Shown here: piece by piece, positions 47,803 through 60,302 of the stretch | How positions within the stretch are numbered: position 1 is the first letter of the stretch | Layout of the letters: every line of letters starts with the position of its first letter | NCBI RefSeq assembly: GCF_021134715.1 | Contig: NC_060022.1 | Coordinates: 2,919,001 to 2,983,000, forward strand | DNA from: Daphnia pulex | Lineage: Eukaryota > Arthropoda > Branchiopoda > Diplostraca > Daphniidae | Reading direction: 5' to 3' | Length of the DNA: 64,000 nucleotides | Notes under the pieces: model-generated | Told to the model about the DNA's origin: nothing | What the model saw: the letters and a program-made list of their open reading frames with translations, nothing else | Databases searched by the model: none | Position numbers and translations under genes: made by a program

Positions 47803-50800
47803 TCAACTCTGTTTCTTCCTGATCATGTGGTCGATTTTTTCCATGAAAGACGGCCACTGTTTGATGCCGTCCCGCTGCTGCTGCTGTTGCCGTTCGCTCA
47901 CCAGAAGGTGGGCCGTTTTTATAGCGTGAGGCGTCGGCAGAACGTGACCGATCCAGTGGCACAGCTGGCTCGGCTCAGGTTGAAGATCCGATTCGTTCCT
48001 CGTCACCTGTGCTGGACCCCTACCTGCGAACGGGAGACAATCATAAAACATTTTAAACTTCTCAATGTTACAAACGAAGGGAGTAAATGAATCATAAACA
48101 TTCAAAAAAATAATACAGCTCCAACCAAAATTTCCAGTAAATATTTAGACGGCGAAGAATAATTAACGGATATTAAAGACGGTGGTCATTCATTCTTAAC
48201 AATGGATATATGTAATGCACTCGTACAATTTAGAGAGAATAACGAGCCACAATAGTTGGCTAAACTTATCAGGGAACGACTGGAAAGAGAAATTAAATAA
48301 TAAACTTTTCCCCATCTATTCCATCAATGATGAGCTTTAAGACGCGATTAAGCTTTTGGATTGTTTGCTGAATAGTAGAGAAACCAAGAAACATTGAGTA
48401 GATGTACATAATGAAGTTTGACTGGGTTTAACTTTAAAAAAAAAGAAAAGAAAAGGAAACCCGCAAACAAGTTCTGGCGAATGGCTAAACGGGTACATAC
48501 GAATTACACCAGGCAGACATTTAGCGAACGATTATCTACGCCTGTTGTTCTCCTATTCATTTTTCTTTTCTTCGAGACCGAAAACATTCCACACGCCTTT
48601 ATATATACCGTACAGCCTTCACGAGCCATTCATCAAGCTGACAATCGATCCCCATTGTCCTTTTCCGTCTCTATTCTTTTCTCCTGGCCAGCCGAAGAAA
48701 CAAAAGCTGTGGAAATAACACGCCGCAGCATAGTATAATTACGTACACGCGAGAAGGGGGAGAATTCCCAAAAACGACTAAGCTTTTTTTTTTTCTTTCT
48801 TTCTTTAACAAAAAAACTCGGTAGATATTCGTTCGTGATGGCCAACCTCTCTCTCCTTATTGGAACGATACAACAACAGATGGGCACTGAGGGAAACGAA
48901 GGAATGTGCGTTCGGGGTCAAGGCGTGATTTTCCTTTTTTTTTTATCTCTCTCCACAAGAAAGAAATGAAAGGAGTGAATGAGTTGAGGAAGAAAGAAAA
49001 AAAAAACCAGTCACGCCATTCCGTTCTATCACGATTTTTCAACCTAGTTATTACAGGAGATATCCATCCCATTCGGTCGAGTTGCTCGGTACTTGAATCA
49101 TTTTCATTCGAGGATTATAATAGTACAGACAACAACAACTGGACAAAGAACGAATGAAACGTAAATAGGAGAGTTGATCGATGACTTTGTCCTTTTTAGT
49201 TTTGATTCGTTGGATTGTTTGTAAGTTTTGAACGATGCCCGTTACAACCTAATCGGGATACCCGTGGAATTTCGGTCCGTAACTCGCCTGTTTGCTGCGA
49301 TCAATTTCCCATTATCTGTTTTTGGGGGGCTGATTATTATTATTGTTCGATCCCTCGATCCGAGTCTCTTTCCCGGGTTTAACGAGCAGTTCCTCTTTCC
49401 AGATTGTACGCTATTTCCCCCCGTGTTTCATTTCCCTGCTGCGTTCCCGTTTTTACCTGTTGACCAGAAATAATTGTCCTCGATCGTTGGCCAGTCCACC
49501 CTTCATCCCACATGTATACGGTTCGACGGACTACCTTTCCCCTTTTTAACCGGGCAAACCATGCGTCTCTTCTTTTTTCTTCTTCCGTTCTTTAGTTATT
49601 CCCTCACCATGACGTCGCCGTTCCACGTGCACCCGCTCACGTGTAAGTGTGTGTGTGTGTGTACTGGGTCAATTGCTCTCGTCATTGTCAAAATGGTCAA
49701 TAACCTTTTTTTCTTTCTTCTTCCACGCCCAATTCCCAGCATATAAAAATGTTTTATGCATTGAAGACGGACATGGGCAATTGATCGCCGCCCCTCTTCC
49801 GCCGTCAATTTCCCAATTTTCCAATTGAGAAAAATGGCGGATATGCCTACCCATTTGGAATTTTCATTCAGTCTAAATCATTCCGAGCGAGAATTACATT
49901 TGATCACACGGCGCGAGGACCGCCACAAAATGACTTCCCGTCCGGAACCCCTAACCTTTTTGGAATCTTTTCAATTCAAAATAATGTGTGTGTGTGTGTT
50001 TTCTCTCCCCACGGCGCCCTTATTTATTTTTTTACTCCGGCGACAATTTAGACAGTCGACGACGACTCATTAACACAAAACCTCAATCTTTTTTTTTTTG
50101 GCACCGCCGACACACGCACGGAACCGTTACTCAGCAGCAGCCAGCGCTCATTCTTATTCCCTTTTTCTTTTCTCGTCTGTCTACTATTTTATATATGCAC
50201 TATATGCCTTCTATTCACCTTTTTTCCCAGCATACTATACTACAGTCTCCCCTTAATTTTACCACCAAGTTCCTTCGTCGTCGGTAATGAAGAATCGTGG
50301 GGGTCAGACGGGTCAGGAGCCCCACTCCGTTCCATCCGCACTTTAACCATTTAGCTGGGATTTTTTTCCCCCTCCTATTTAACCACGACACCAAGAAGAA
50401 GAAGAATGAAGGGGGGAAAAAAATTAAATAAAATGATGAAGAAGAAAAAAAAAAAAATTCAGAGGTTCACCATCTGTTGTGCTTTTCCCACGGCTCCATC
50501 TCCTTTTTTTTCTCCTTCTCGCTCCCCTTTTAGGAGGCGAAACAAGTTTCCCTTCGTTTTCTTATTTGTATCTTTTCTCGGTCGTGTGTGTGTGTGTGTG
50601 TACATAGGTCTTGGAAGAAGAAGAAGAAGGAACCACGACCGAAATCACTTCTAAAAGGGGCGGGATATCCCAGCCTACACTACATATACTATACCATCCC
50701 TCCCCACACCCAAACTACCTTCAATCTAAACCCTTAAAGAAAGGTATAAAATTGCCCTTTAACTATACACATTTCTGATGGGGCAACTCCCAATCCTCAC

Positions 50801-51615
50801 TTGATTATTTGGGGGTTCCCGTTTCACACAGTCGGCCCAATCATTCCGACCGTCGGAAATTCGATCCTTTTTTTTTCTTTGTCTTTCGAGTTTCTTTCAT
50901 TGCGTGTCGAAAAAAATTTTTTTTCTTTTGTGATTTCTCTTGATTCAATATAACGACTCGGCACACCTGTCGCTAGGAATAAATGTCTACGGCTCTACGC
51001 CAAGAGAAAGAAAAAAATGCTCAATGGAGCGGATGTTTTTTTACTCACTGGATACGGTGTCGGCGTCGGAGGTGGTGGCCAATTCCTGGGCCCTGAGTCG
51101 TTGAAAAAGAGCCACATGGAGAGAATCGATGTATTTGATGGCCTCTTCGATCACCTGCACCTGTTGTGATCAAAAATAGAAAATGAGTCAATCAGCCAAA
51201 GGACAGAAAAACATTAAAAAAAACCATAAGATAACGCGCCTGACGTCATCCCGATTTGTTCTTATTCCGGATAAGTAAGTGATATGACAAGTGTCAATCT
51301 ATTTCTTACCTTTGAGACGCGTGATTGGGCGGCGACGGCCGGCACCATGTTCTTGAGTCTGAGGTATTCTTCCTTGGTCATCCGTCTCTGGTGGCGCATC
51401 CTGCGCGCCCGCCGGAAGGCCGAGAAGCTCAACACCATCCCGCCGTTGCTGTTGTTGTTGTTGTAACTGTTGAGTGAGTGGTTGTTGTTGTTGCTGATTG
51501 CCGCACCTTGATTCCACCTGCGCTTCAACAGGCGCAATCGCCGACGCTCACGGACGGTGGCGGCAGCTGTCGGTGACACGGTTCTTTCACCGTCGGATGA
51601 CTCGGCGCAAGACAT
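47803..51615 (-). CDS. Helix-loop-helix protein, Id/Emc-like HLH, three exons
   Basis: Exons 51615-51310, 51160-51049 and 48023-47803 join in frame to 212 residues. The HLH core spans exons 1 and 2: helix 1 EEYLRLKNMVPAV, a short loop with VSKV, and helix 2 VIEEAIKYIDSLHVALFQRL. The register MxxEYxRLKxxVP then VSKVxVI matches Id and extramacrochaetae proteins, which dimerise with bHLH factors. It differs in carrying an Arg-rich stretch (RRARRMRHQRRM) before helix 1, so DNA contact is not excluded. Exon 1 has an Asn-rich run and exon 3 a Gln run. The splice between helix segments falls right after RVSK. The second intron is 3.0 kb. Subfamily assignment is an inference. Confidence 0.82.
48024..51048. 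other. Second intron of the HLH gene, low-complexity rich
   Basis: Strand-asymmetric purine and pyrimidine tracts and GT dinucleotide runs (49645-49662, 49984-49998, 50584-50601) fill much of this intron. Open frames on both strands are by-products of this composition. No other gene supported. Confidence 0.6.
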
Positions 51616-54600
51616 TTTTTTAAACCCAAACAAAAGTGTCGAAAGTGCGTTCGAAAAAAATAACCAAAATTTTTTTTCCGGCCGGAATTTTATGCGGAGA
51701 AGAGGAGACGACACACTGTTAAGGAGGAGGACGATGCGAACGGAACGAAGGCTCGGTACCAACTGACGGGCAACAGGTTTCCCGCAATCGGTTTGGCTTT
51801 ATCTGCTGGCCTCGCCTCCTTCTCGACTGCATGTGTTGTTGTTCCCTCCTTCTGGGCTCTCTCTCTCCCCCCCACGAGCAATGCACATTCTATAGGCTTA
51901 GAGATACACCCACCCATCGTTTTTCTTTTTTTCTTTTTCTGAACACTTTGAAATGCTTTATGGCATTTCCCTTTACCCACACAAACATAACAGCATGAAC
52001 CCCTCACATTCTCCACACTGGACAGCCGTCATCTTTATCGGGAAATTAACTCTCAGAATTCGCTCTTGTCTGTTTGTACAGGAAATTCAAATTAACATCT
52101 CTTTCTCGAGTGTCAACTAACAAAACTCGACTTGTTATTATCAACGGCCGATGGGTTTTTTTAAAAGGGGGAGGATTGTTTCCTAATCTATTAGTTATAG
52201 TCAGCGGATTATTGGGTTTATTCGGTACGCCGTACAATAACAGTTTATTTGCTTTTGCCTTCATGCAACGACGATTAACAAATTCCCCGAAAAAAAAAGA
52301 AATAAGAAAAACAAAATTCGTGCTGTGAGTACGTGCCGGACTTAAAAGTTCGTCAGGTGCGAACGGATGTGTGTATAGGCCGGTTGGCCAGTCTTTTTGG
52401 CCTCGGGAGAAGATGCCCATCACATTACGCTCTTTGAAGTAACACGTCAGCTTGAACACGACCGCTTTTTATAATGCGCGATCAAATGGGCCAGTCTCTA
52501 AGAAGAAGAAGAAGCAACTGGCGCGGGATAATAGAGGAGAGACGGAACTCATTCTTCGGCTTCTCCGGCCGGCCCCCCGAAGAAGAAAAAAAGCCTGAGA
52601 ACCTTCTCAAACAATTTCAAATGCAGACACACACGAGAAAAATCCATCAATTCGTTCACGTTCTCTCTCGTCCAGGGAAGAAAAGGAAAAAAAAAAAAAA
52701 GAATAACCGGCTGCTCCTTACGTAATTGTCCAAATGCTGGCCCAACTGTTTGACTCTAGTCTATACACATCGAGCGGTCGTCTCCTATTTACCTCGTCAT
52801 TCGATTGCCTACATTTTCTGAGCTGCGCCAACTGTTCATCCAACAGCCGATCATTCTGCTGTTGAGTCACGAAAGAAAAAAAAATCCGGACAATAAAAAA
52901 AGGAACGGCGAACAAAATGAGAAATTAAATTCTCCCAAAAAAGAAAAAAATCAGGGTGGACTCGATCGCCATCGACCGCAGATTGGATTGAAAATTACGT
53001 TGGGGGTCTAGAGAGAGACGGCGGAGGAGTCCAACAAGGTGTTGAGAACTCGGCCGTGATGATGTCGAAATCTACCACGGGGGCCAGCCAAGCCGTAGAG
53101 TGTTGCCGTCGTTTCGGACGCGGGACAGATGGTCGCTGGCTGCTTCTCCTTGCAGTTATTCCCCTTTTGTTGTTGGCGACTGTTGTTGTTGTTCAATTAT
53201 ACAACTTCTCAACCGTTGCCTCGAGTAAGAGAGTGTATAGGTATCGCAGTCGTTTCATTTCCAAACGAAACAGGAGAGAGAAAGAAAAAGAGAGAAAAAA
53301 AAGCGATGACAATCCAATCTACCGTAATGCCCTACAGAATAGTCTCAAAAAAAGAAAAAGAGTTGGCCCACCTCGAGGCCCAGCACCGGCTGTTGGCCGT
53401 TTTGTCTAATCAAAACAGCCGTGTGCTGTGCTGTGTTGCTCGGACAGAAGAGAGCAAAAGAGAGAAAGACAGATTCAATTATATTGGGACTAGAGAGATT
53501 TGTCTACTTCCATCATCTGCAGCAGCAACAGCAGAAGCAGCAGCAGCTCTTCGCCGTGAATGCTAACTAGCAATTGCAGCAATCAAGAACAAGTAGACCA
53601 GTTCACGATATGTCCACCGGCGGCGGGCTGGCGTAACGGGTGGTACGTGTGTAACACACACACAATTCATCACGGAGCGTCTAACAAAAGCGGAAGGATT
53701 CGCGGCCGCAAGAAAAAAAAAAAAAAATGTTATCCCGCCACACGAACGTGAAGCGTCGCCTCGCATGCGTGTACTATATTATCGTCCGTATACACACGCT
53801 ACTATATCTTTCCAATAGAGAGATGGAGGGGGGTCCCAGAGAAGTACTTAATTGTAAGAAAACATTAACATCAAGCACCTGTGCACCTCTCTACGGACTG
53901 CATAGACACACACACACACACACAGGCGGGGATATGGGGCCAGCAGCCAGAGTCTACACGTATATATATATACACACAAGCTCACACGGCGGACGACGTG
54001 TGTCCGCGCGCTTCTCTCTCTCTCCTCGCCCATGTGTGTGTGTCTGTCTTTAACCACCTGGATGATTTACACGTAGAATTCCGGGCGAGTTGGCCGAGGA
54101 GGTTTCACGCTGGGCGCTCCCGGGTCCTCTTTGTACAATTACATCTCGCGCATATCCCCGAGTAAAGAAGAAAAAGAAGAAGAAAAAAAAAATGTAGAAT
54201 TAGTCTATAGATATGCTCTTTTTTTTCTCCTATTATCTGCTATGTGCCATTGGGTATTCCCGGGTATTCCAACAGTTCAATGGGTGGCCATCGAGCGGAG
54301 AATGACAAACGGCTTCGCTCGGCGACCAACGTGCAATAATACTAAAGGCGGAAGAGCCCGTTTTCTTTGATACTTCATTTTTTCTCCGTTTAAAAACCGT
54401 CACTCATCACCTTTTCCTTTTTTCTTCTTCTTGTGGTCCACGGCCATCAGAAGAGTGGAGCTAACTCGAGAGTCTTTTCGCTTGATCGCCGTTTATTTAG
54501 ACCCCCGAAAGGCTTGACGAGAGAACCCGTTGAACAAGTGACGACTCTCTTTTGATCTTTCCCATCTTGTGCACCGTGAATTCTTGACGTTTTTCTTTTT

Positions 54601-57600
54601 TTTTTTACCTGTTGCTATCAAATGAATGCTGCTGCTGCTGCCCCCATAGTGATACTATACACCAGTCTACATCTGTTCCGTCCATGACGAACCCGTCCGG
54701 ATGGCAATGGCATTCTCTTCGCCTCTGAGAAATAAAAGACCTCGTGACGCTCTGACGTCTGAGTGAAAGTGACCACCTGTTCTATGTGCTGCTGCTGCTG
54801 CTCTGTCCTCCAGCAACCCTCCAACATCTTTTTCCGAATACAACGGCTGCTGCCAACTCTCTGGCTCTGGCATTCTCAATGCGGTGCGCAATCGCATCTA
54901 GACTATGGACAAACAACACACCGTGGTGATGACCGGCCACAGCCCGACGGCCAAAGCGCTCGGTTGGCCGTCTGTTGCTGTCAGCAGTCTAGCAGCCGGA
55001 CGCTCTCGTCCGAATCGGAAAGAGCAAGAAATTCAAAAAACAACTGGAAACAAAGTCAATAAAAGAAAAGGGGAGAAAAAAAAATAGATAAAAGAAAAAC
55101 GTCAAATAAAAGAAAAAAGAGACACCCAAACTCTTAATTATTTCGGCGATTCGCTTGGAAAACGACCGACCAGATAACAGGCCTCCCCCCCCCCCTCTAA
55201 AAAAAAGAGACAGGACATACGTTATAATAAAGCCAATAAGAGATAAACGAAGAGGAAAAAAAAACCGTGTCAGTGGTGGGCGAGAGATAGAGAACGAGGT
55301 ACAACTCTGAGCTGTTTTTCAGCGGCCGGCCTCCAGCAATAGACCCCGGTGTCGTTAAATAGAAACGAAACAACACAAAAACAAGACAACATAGTATTCT
55401 TGTGGACGAATTATACGATCATTAGAGTGTACAATCATATACACACACGCGTAATGGGACGAGAGGTGAACGAGAAGAGCCTTGGGAAAACAGCAGATGC
55501 TGCGACGGGAGCGCGGGCCATGTGGCCGGTCCATTCGGCCACCACCACCGCGACATTAGCGTACGGCCAACAGTCGGCAGAATAGAAATGTCAGAAAGAA
55601 AGAAAAAGAAGAAGAAGAGATACACTCAAATGGAAACAAAAGTGAACTCGTTCTACTTGGAACAGATAAAAATAAGAACTTCCCCAGCGGACAGATGTGG
55701 GAATTGTTGCGATAGAGCCGAGGCGTCAAGGACGGACTTTGTCAATGCGAAAAACGGCCCGAAAGAAAAAAATATATAACTCCACACAATATCTACTTAA
55801 ATAAGTTAACAACTATAGCTTGTGTTGTCTGCTGTTGTTTCTCATTTCCTCGGTTCTTTCGTCGAGCACATGGCACGCCGCCGCCGCCGGTTACAACCGA
55901 AATCATTTTCTTTCTTTCGTGTATATAGGGAAGAACCGCAGCCGTGAGTTGTTGTTGGCACGACCGGGACTTGCACTATTCGAGCCTATCATTAAGAAAG
56001 TTTCAGACTTTTTTCTTTTGGCCGCACAGCCGTTGTGTGTGTGTCGCCCATACAGTCGGCGTGAAGGGAAAGTGTGTGCCCGAGATTCTATTGGGGGCCC
56101 AGGTTATACTAAGACGGCCGCAAAACGTTTGGCTGTTTAGTCCCTTATATAGGATTATATGCTCGGCAGAAGTGAAATCGCGGTCGGCAATGTCTTGTTC
56201 ACCGTTCAGCCAACACGCACAATTGGTCTGTATGGCTGTTTCTTCTCATTTTCAAAGCGTGGAGCCCACACCATATGGCTTGGCCGTCATCGTCGTCAAC
56301 ATTCAATTGTTCCCAAAAGAAACGAAACGAACAAAAAAAAGAAAAAATAGTAGAGAGCCTTAGCTTTATTTCTCTCTGTGTGTGTGTCCGTTTCTTTTTC
56401 TCTCCTCGGATCCAAATAAATACGGTAGACTACACTGCAATTGTATAGGTGCACTTGACGAAGAACAATTGGGTGAAAGAAAGCTGATCGGGCTGAATTG
56501 CAAAATGTACTATACGTAGCCGGAATTAAGGTTCGTGCGCTGCTGGGCGCGTTCACTCTCCATCGGCGCTCTAATTAAACTTTTCCTTTTCGACTTCGAC
56601 CCGAATTGGACGGAGACTGTGTCACGTCGGTTTTCTCCGGCAACAACATTCCGATCCTCCTCCCACTCCTCGGTATCACATCCGCCACACATCCGCACCA
56701 AGGCGTGTGTTTCGATAACTAGACACAATGTAGAGAGCTGCAGAGCGCGTCTCTCAACAAGATGCCAGATGACAATTTCACATCGTTTTTTTTTTCCACA
56801 AGAATAAAATAAAAAAAATTACAACAGAAAACCAAATGCCTTTTCCCGAGAGTGATCTTTTTTTTACGTTCTTGTTTTTTTTTCTTTTGTGGCCTTACAC
56901 ATTGTATACGATTCCATCTTGGCCGATTCCCATCGCGATAAAATCCAAATCGTCTCCGCTGCTGGCCGGAATAATCTCCCTACAATACTACATCGTTGCC
57001 CATCTGCGACCGGAGCTGAGCCAAACGACAGTTGGTCGCCTTTTATTTTATTTTTCCTTTTCTTTCTTTCTTATTCGACAATTTGATTCTACAGACTTCT
57101 TTTTTTGTTGTTTTGGGGGAGGAGGTTCAATCTGTCAGCGGAAGAAAAAAAAAGACAGAGGAGAACCGGTTGTGTTTTGTTTCTTTTTCCACAACAAACG
57201 GAAGGTGCACAGACGTCGCTCCCACACAACCGGCGCGTAAAGGAGAGACGTCCGACCGACCGTGAATCCCTCCAAAACAGCAGCTTGGATGATTTCGTGT
57301 CTTCCAACAGAAGGCACAAGATGCAACAGCCAACAGCCAGATCAAAAGACAAAAGAAGAAATAAACGAAAGAAGAGAAAAATAAAAAGTTTCAAAACAAT
57401 GAACGACAACTGTGAATGCAAATGAACCTGCCGAGTGTACTATACTCTATAACTAGTGTAGCTGCTGGAAGGAAGAGTGCGTCAAGCGGTTCCAGCAGCC
57501 GGTAATAGTTTCCTACATCTCGTCTCTTTTTTGCCTACGTACTCGTCCCGAACACCCAACGAAAAAAGATGAAGGTGGCCACAGCTGCTGGTCTTGCCAG

Positions 57601-60302
57601 TTTCGTGTCAAAATTGCGTGACGAGACGAGCGTTACATTATTTCTTCTCGGCCAACAAAAGGGGTAACAGTATCAGCCCATCAAGTTGGAAGAGCACAGA
57701 CATAAGAAGACTTATTACGCAGGACATGAACGACGGGCCTTTTTATCTTTTTTAAGTTGTCGTTCGGGAGCCGGGTGATTATGTCCGCATGGATATACGA
57801 CGCGATGCGTGTAACATTTAAACCGGCGTACAAGAAATATTACCGACACGCTCGCCCACCTTGACCGCCCCCGAAAATGATGCGCGCTCATCATTTATCT
57901 TTAGAGCTGTCGCATTTCAACACAACCCTCCCGCCTCTTCCTCCCACTGAAACCCAAGAAAACCGCGACGGATTGCAGAATGGACCCGAAATAATGTGGT
58001 CGTCATCTTTTTCTTTCTCTTTTTCTTCTCCCCCCTCTGCTGACGAATCACATTACGGACGGAGAGGTTTTCCCTTTCGTTGCTACACAAGATGGAAAAC
58101 GAAAAACAATCTGGGTCAATGAGAAACAACTCTCTCACGTGGATATTATAATTCACACATATCACATTATACTCCTCAGCTATAGGTTCCATGGTGACAA
58201 GCGTATTAAACGAGCAACCCAAAAAGAATCCGAGGCTTCCAGATTTCATTCGCGGCCAATCAGACGTGACCGGGAATGATGTAACAACACCAATATCCAT
58301 TTCCAAGGCTTCTATTGTTGGCTGCCATGTTTGTTTGGTTTCTTTTTGGGGGACTGGTAACTGGACACTATATGCGCATTCGGTTAGTTTAACTTTGCCT
58401 TTCATTGATCGTTCAGATTGGACCTGGGGGGAACGCACAGAGTACGTGCACATAAAATGAGTTTAAAGTGACGTAAAAAAAAACCCGTCTGAAGTCACAG
58501 TCGTTGAGGCGGCCATCATTTTACGAGTGGGCGTAACTAACCAACCGATTCCACACTATCTTGTAGTAGTCGCCATTAACGACTGCACTATTTACCGTCC
58601 GGCTCTTCTCGGCCAGCGGAAAACGGAACGAAAAAATCAAAAGCGCCGCTCGTGTGTGAAGTTGGGAGGGAACTTGGCCAGATTATTATTCGAAAAAAGA
58701 AATGATCCGTACGTCCCACGTACTGTAATAATGTCAGACACACAGAAGCACTTTTTCTCTTCCCCCAACTTCAAGACACTTAAGCCCTAAATATTCCCGA
58801 TTGGCTATCAACTGTTTTCCCGCTGCCTACCAGACACCTCCTAATGGCGTACTGTATACACATACCTGTAATAATCGAGATATTTTGTTTTTTGCCTTTT
58901 TATTATTATTAGTCTTTTCCTTTTTATGGTGGAATTCGGATGAAAACATACGGCTCTATGCTTACACCCAGAGTCTCTTTTGGAAAGGTGTGATATAAAA
59001 TAAATTGGGCTGTATATCACATCGGGAGAAATGACGGTGTGACGCAAGAGGTTATTAAAAAATTTCGTGTTTCATTTTGAAAAATAAAATTTAAAAAAGG
59101 CGGAAAAGACGCGATCGATGTTTATCTCCATCTGCTGCTGTGAGCCACTGAGCCTTCTGTTCGCCCATGTCCTCGATCTCTTGACTGCATCAAATTAACA
59201 CTTGATATCATATCACGGTGATAACGACATCAAAAGCTGGAAAACTCTCGGAAAAAATAATTGACGAATAATTTGTTGCCCGGCGCAAATCGTTTAGAAA
59301 GTTGTCGGCAGATGAGTTTTTCCGGTTAAGTGACCGTGTCGCGCTGTGCACTTTCATCCGCTGGCAGCAGCATCAACATGTACTAAATTTGATCTTTAAA
59401 ATCCTCAAAGACTCGGCCTTGTTTCTCTTCAGTAACGGTGTTTTAAGAAAGGACGGAAAAAAATAAACCATTTAAAATGATACTCGACTTGACGGTCTTC
59501 TGGCGGTAAAGCTGGCGTATTACGTGTTACGAGTTTTCTCCATGTTTGGCACCTTTTCGCTAAAGCTCTTGCACGTCATCACGGGGGATGTTGTTCGACA
59601 ACACGAAGATATTAAACGAGTCCATTGAAAGGGTGAATCTGGTGGACGTGAGAGTGGACGTCGGACGGAACAGTTGCGAAGCTAGTCAAGTAAAGTGTAA
59701 CAGCCATTTTCTCTCGTGTTGAAACATGATGGGCATTAAAAGGGACTCTTTTAACTACTCGCGGATGATGGCCCGACGCAAGATGGCCAGCTAGAATCCA
59801 GATGGTGTGCCACGGTCAAAGTCCTTTTAATGAACGGTTACATCTTTTCCAACACTTGTACTTTTCAACAATCTGATGATCATGGCGATGCGGGTCGCTG
59901 GGAACGACTCGCTCAGAAGAAGAAAAACAAAAAATGACGTCAATTTAAGCAATCTAAATCAAAACATTTCTCATTTACCGCAAATGACGTCACGTACGCA
60001 ATTTATGACCCCCCCATGCGAACGATACTTTCGAAACCCGGATCTTTGTTTGGTTAAGATTTACGTTAAGACAGCCAAAATACTCAATATGTTTCTTGCG
60101 TGTATTACGATGGGCTTTCGGGGTAAAAATAAAGCCAAACGTACACTGGGTATTTCTCATTGGGAAACGCTTCATTAGAGAACCACAACAAATAACCGGA
60201 CTTTTAAAGCGTTCCCGGTGGTTCCTCTTTTTTCAGGCAACCTATAAATCAATAATTGACAAGACAACAAGTCTATAAGCAATTCGTCGAATAAGCCAAC
60301 AA
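51616..60302. other. Microsatellite-rich DNA upstream of the HLH gene
   Basis: About 8.7 kb with many simple repeats and no gene I can support: a CAG-type run near 53517-53550, a CA run at 53907-53924, CTG runs near 54626-54645 and 54784-54802, and frequent A-rich and T-rich tracts. Frames up to 178 codons (57917-58453, minus) contain no recognisable domain. The location suggests regulatory sequence for the HLH gene, but I see no specific element. Confidence 0.55.

Noticed and set aside
53129-54165. Overlapping open frames with CA, CAG and Arg/Lys runs
   Set aside because: Simple-repeat translation artefacts on both strands.
57917-58453. 178-residue minus-strand frame in the microsatellite-rich region
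   Set aside because: No recognisable domain; compositional bias explains long open frames here.
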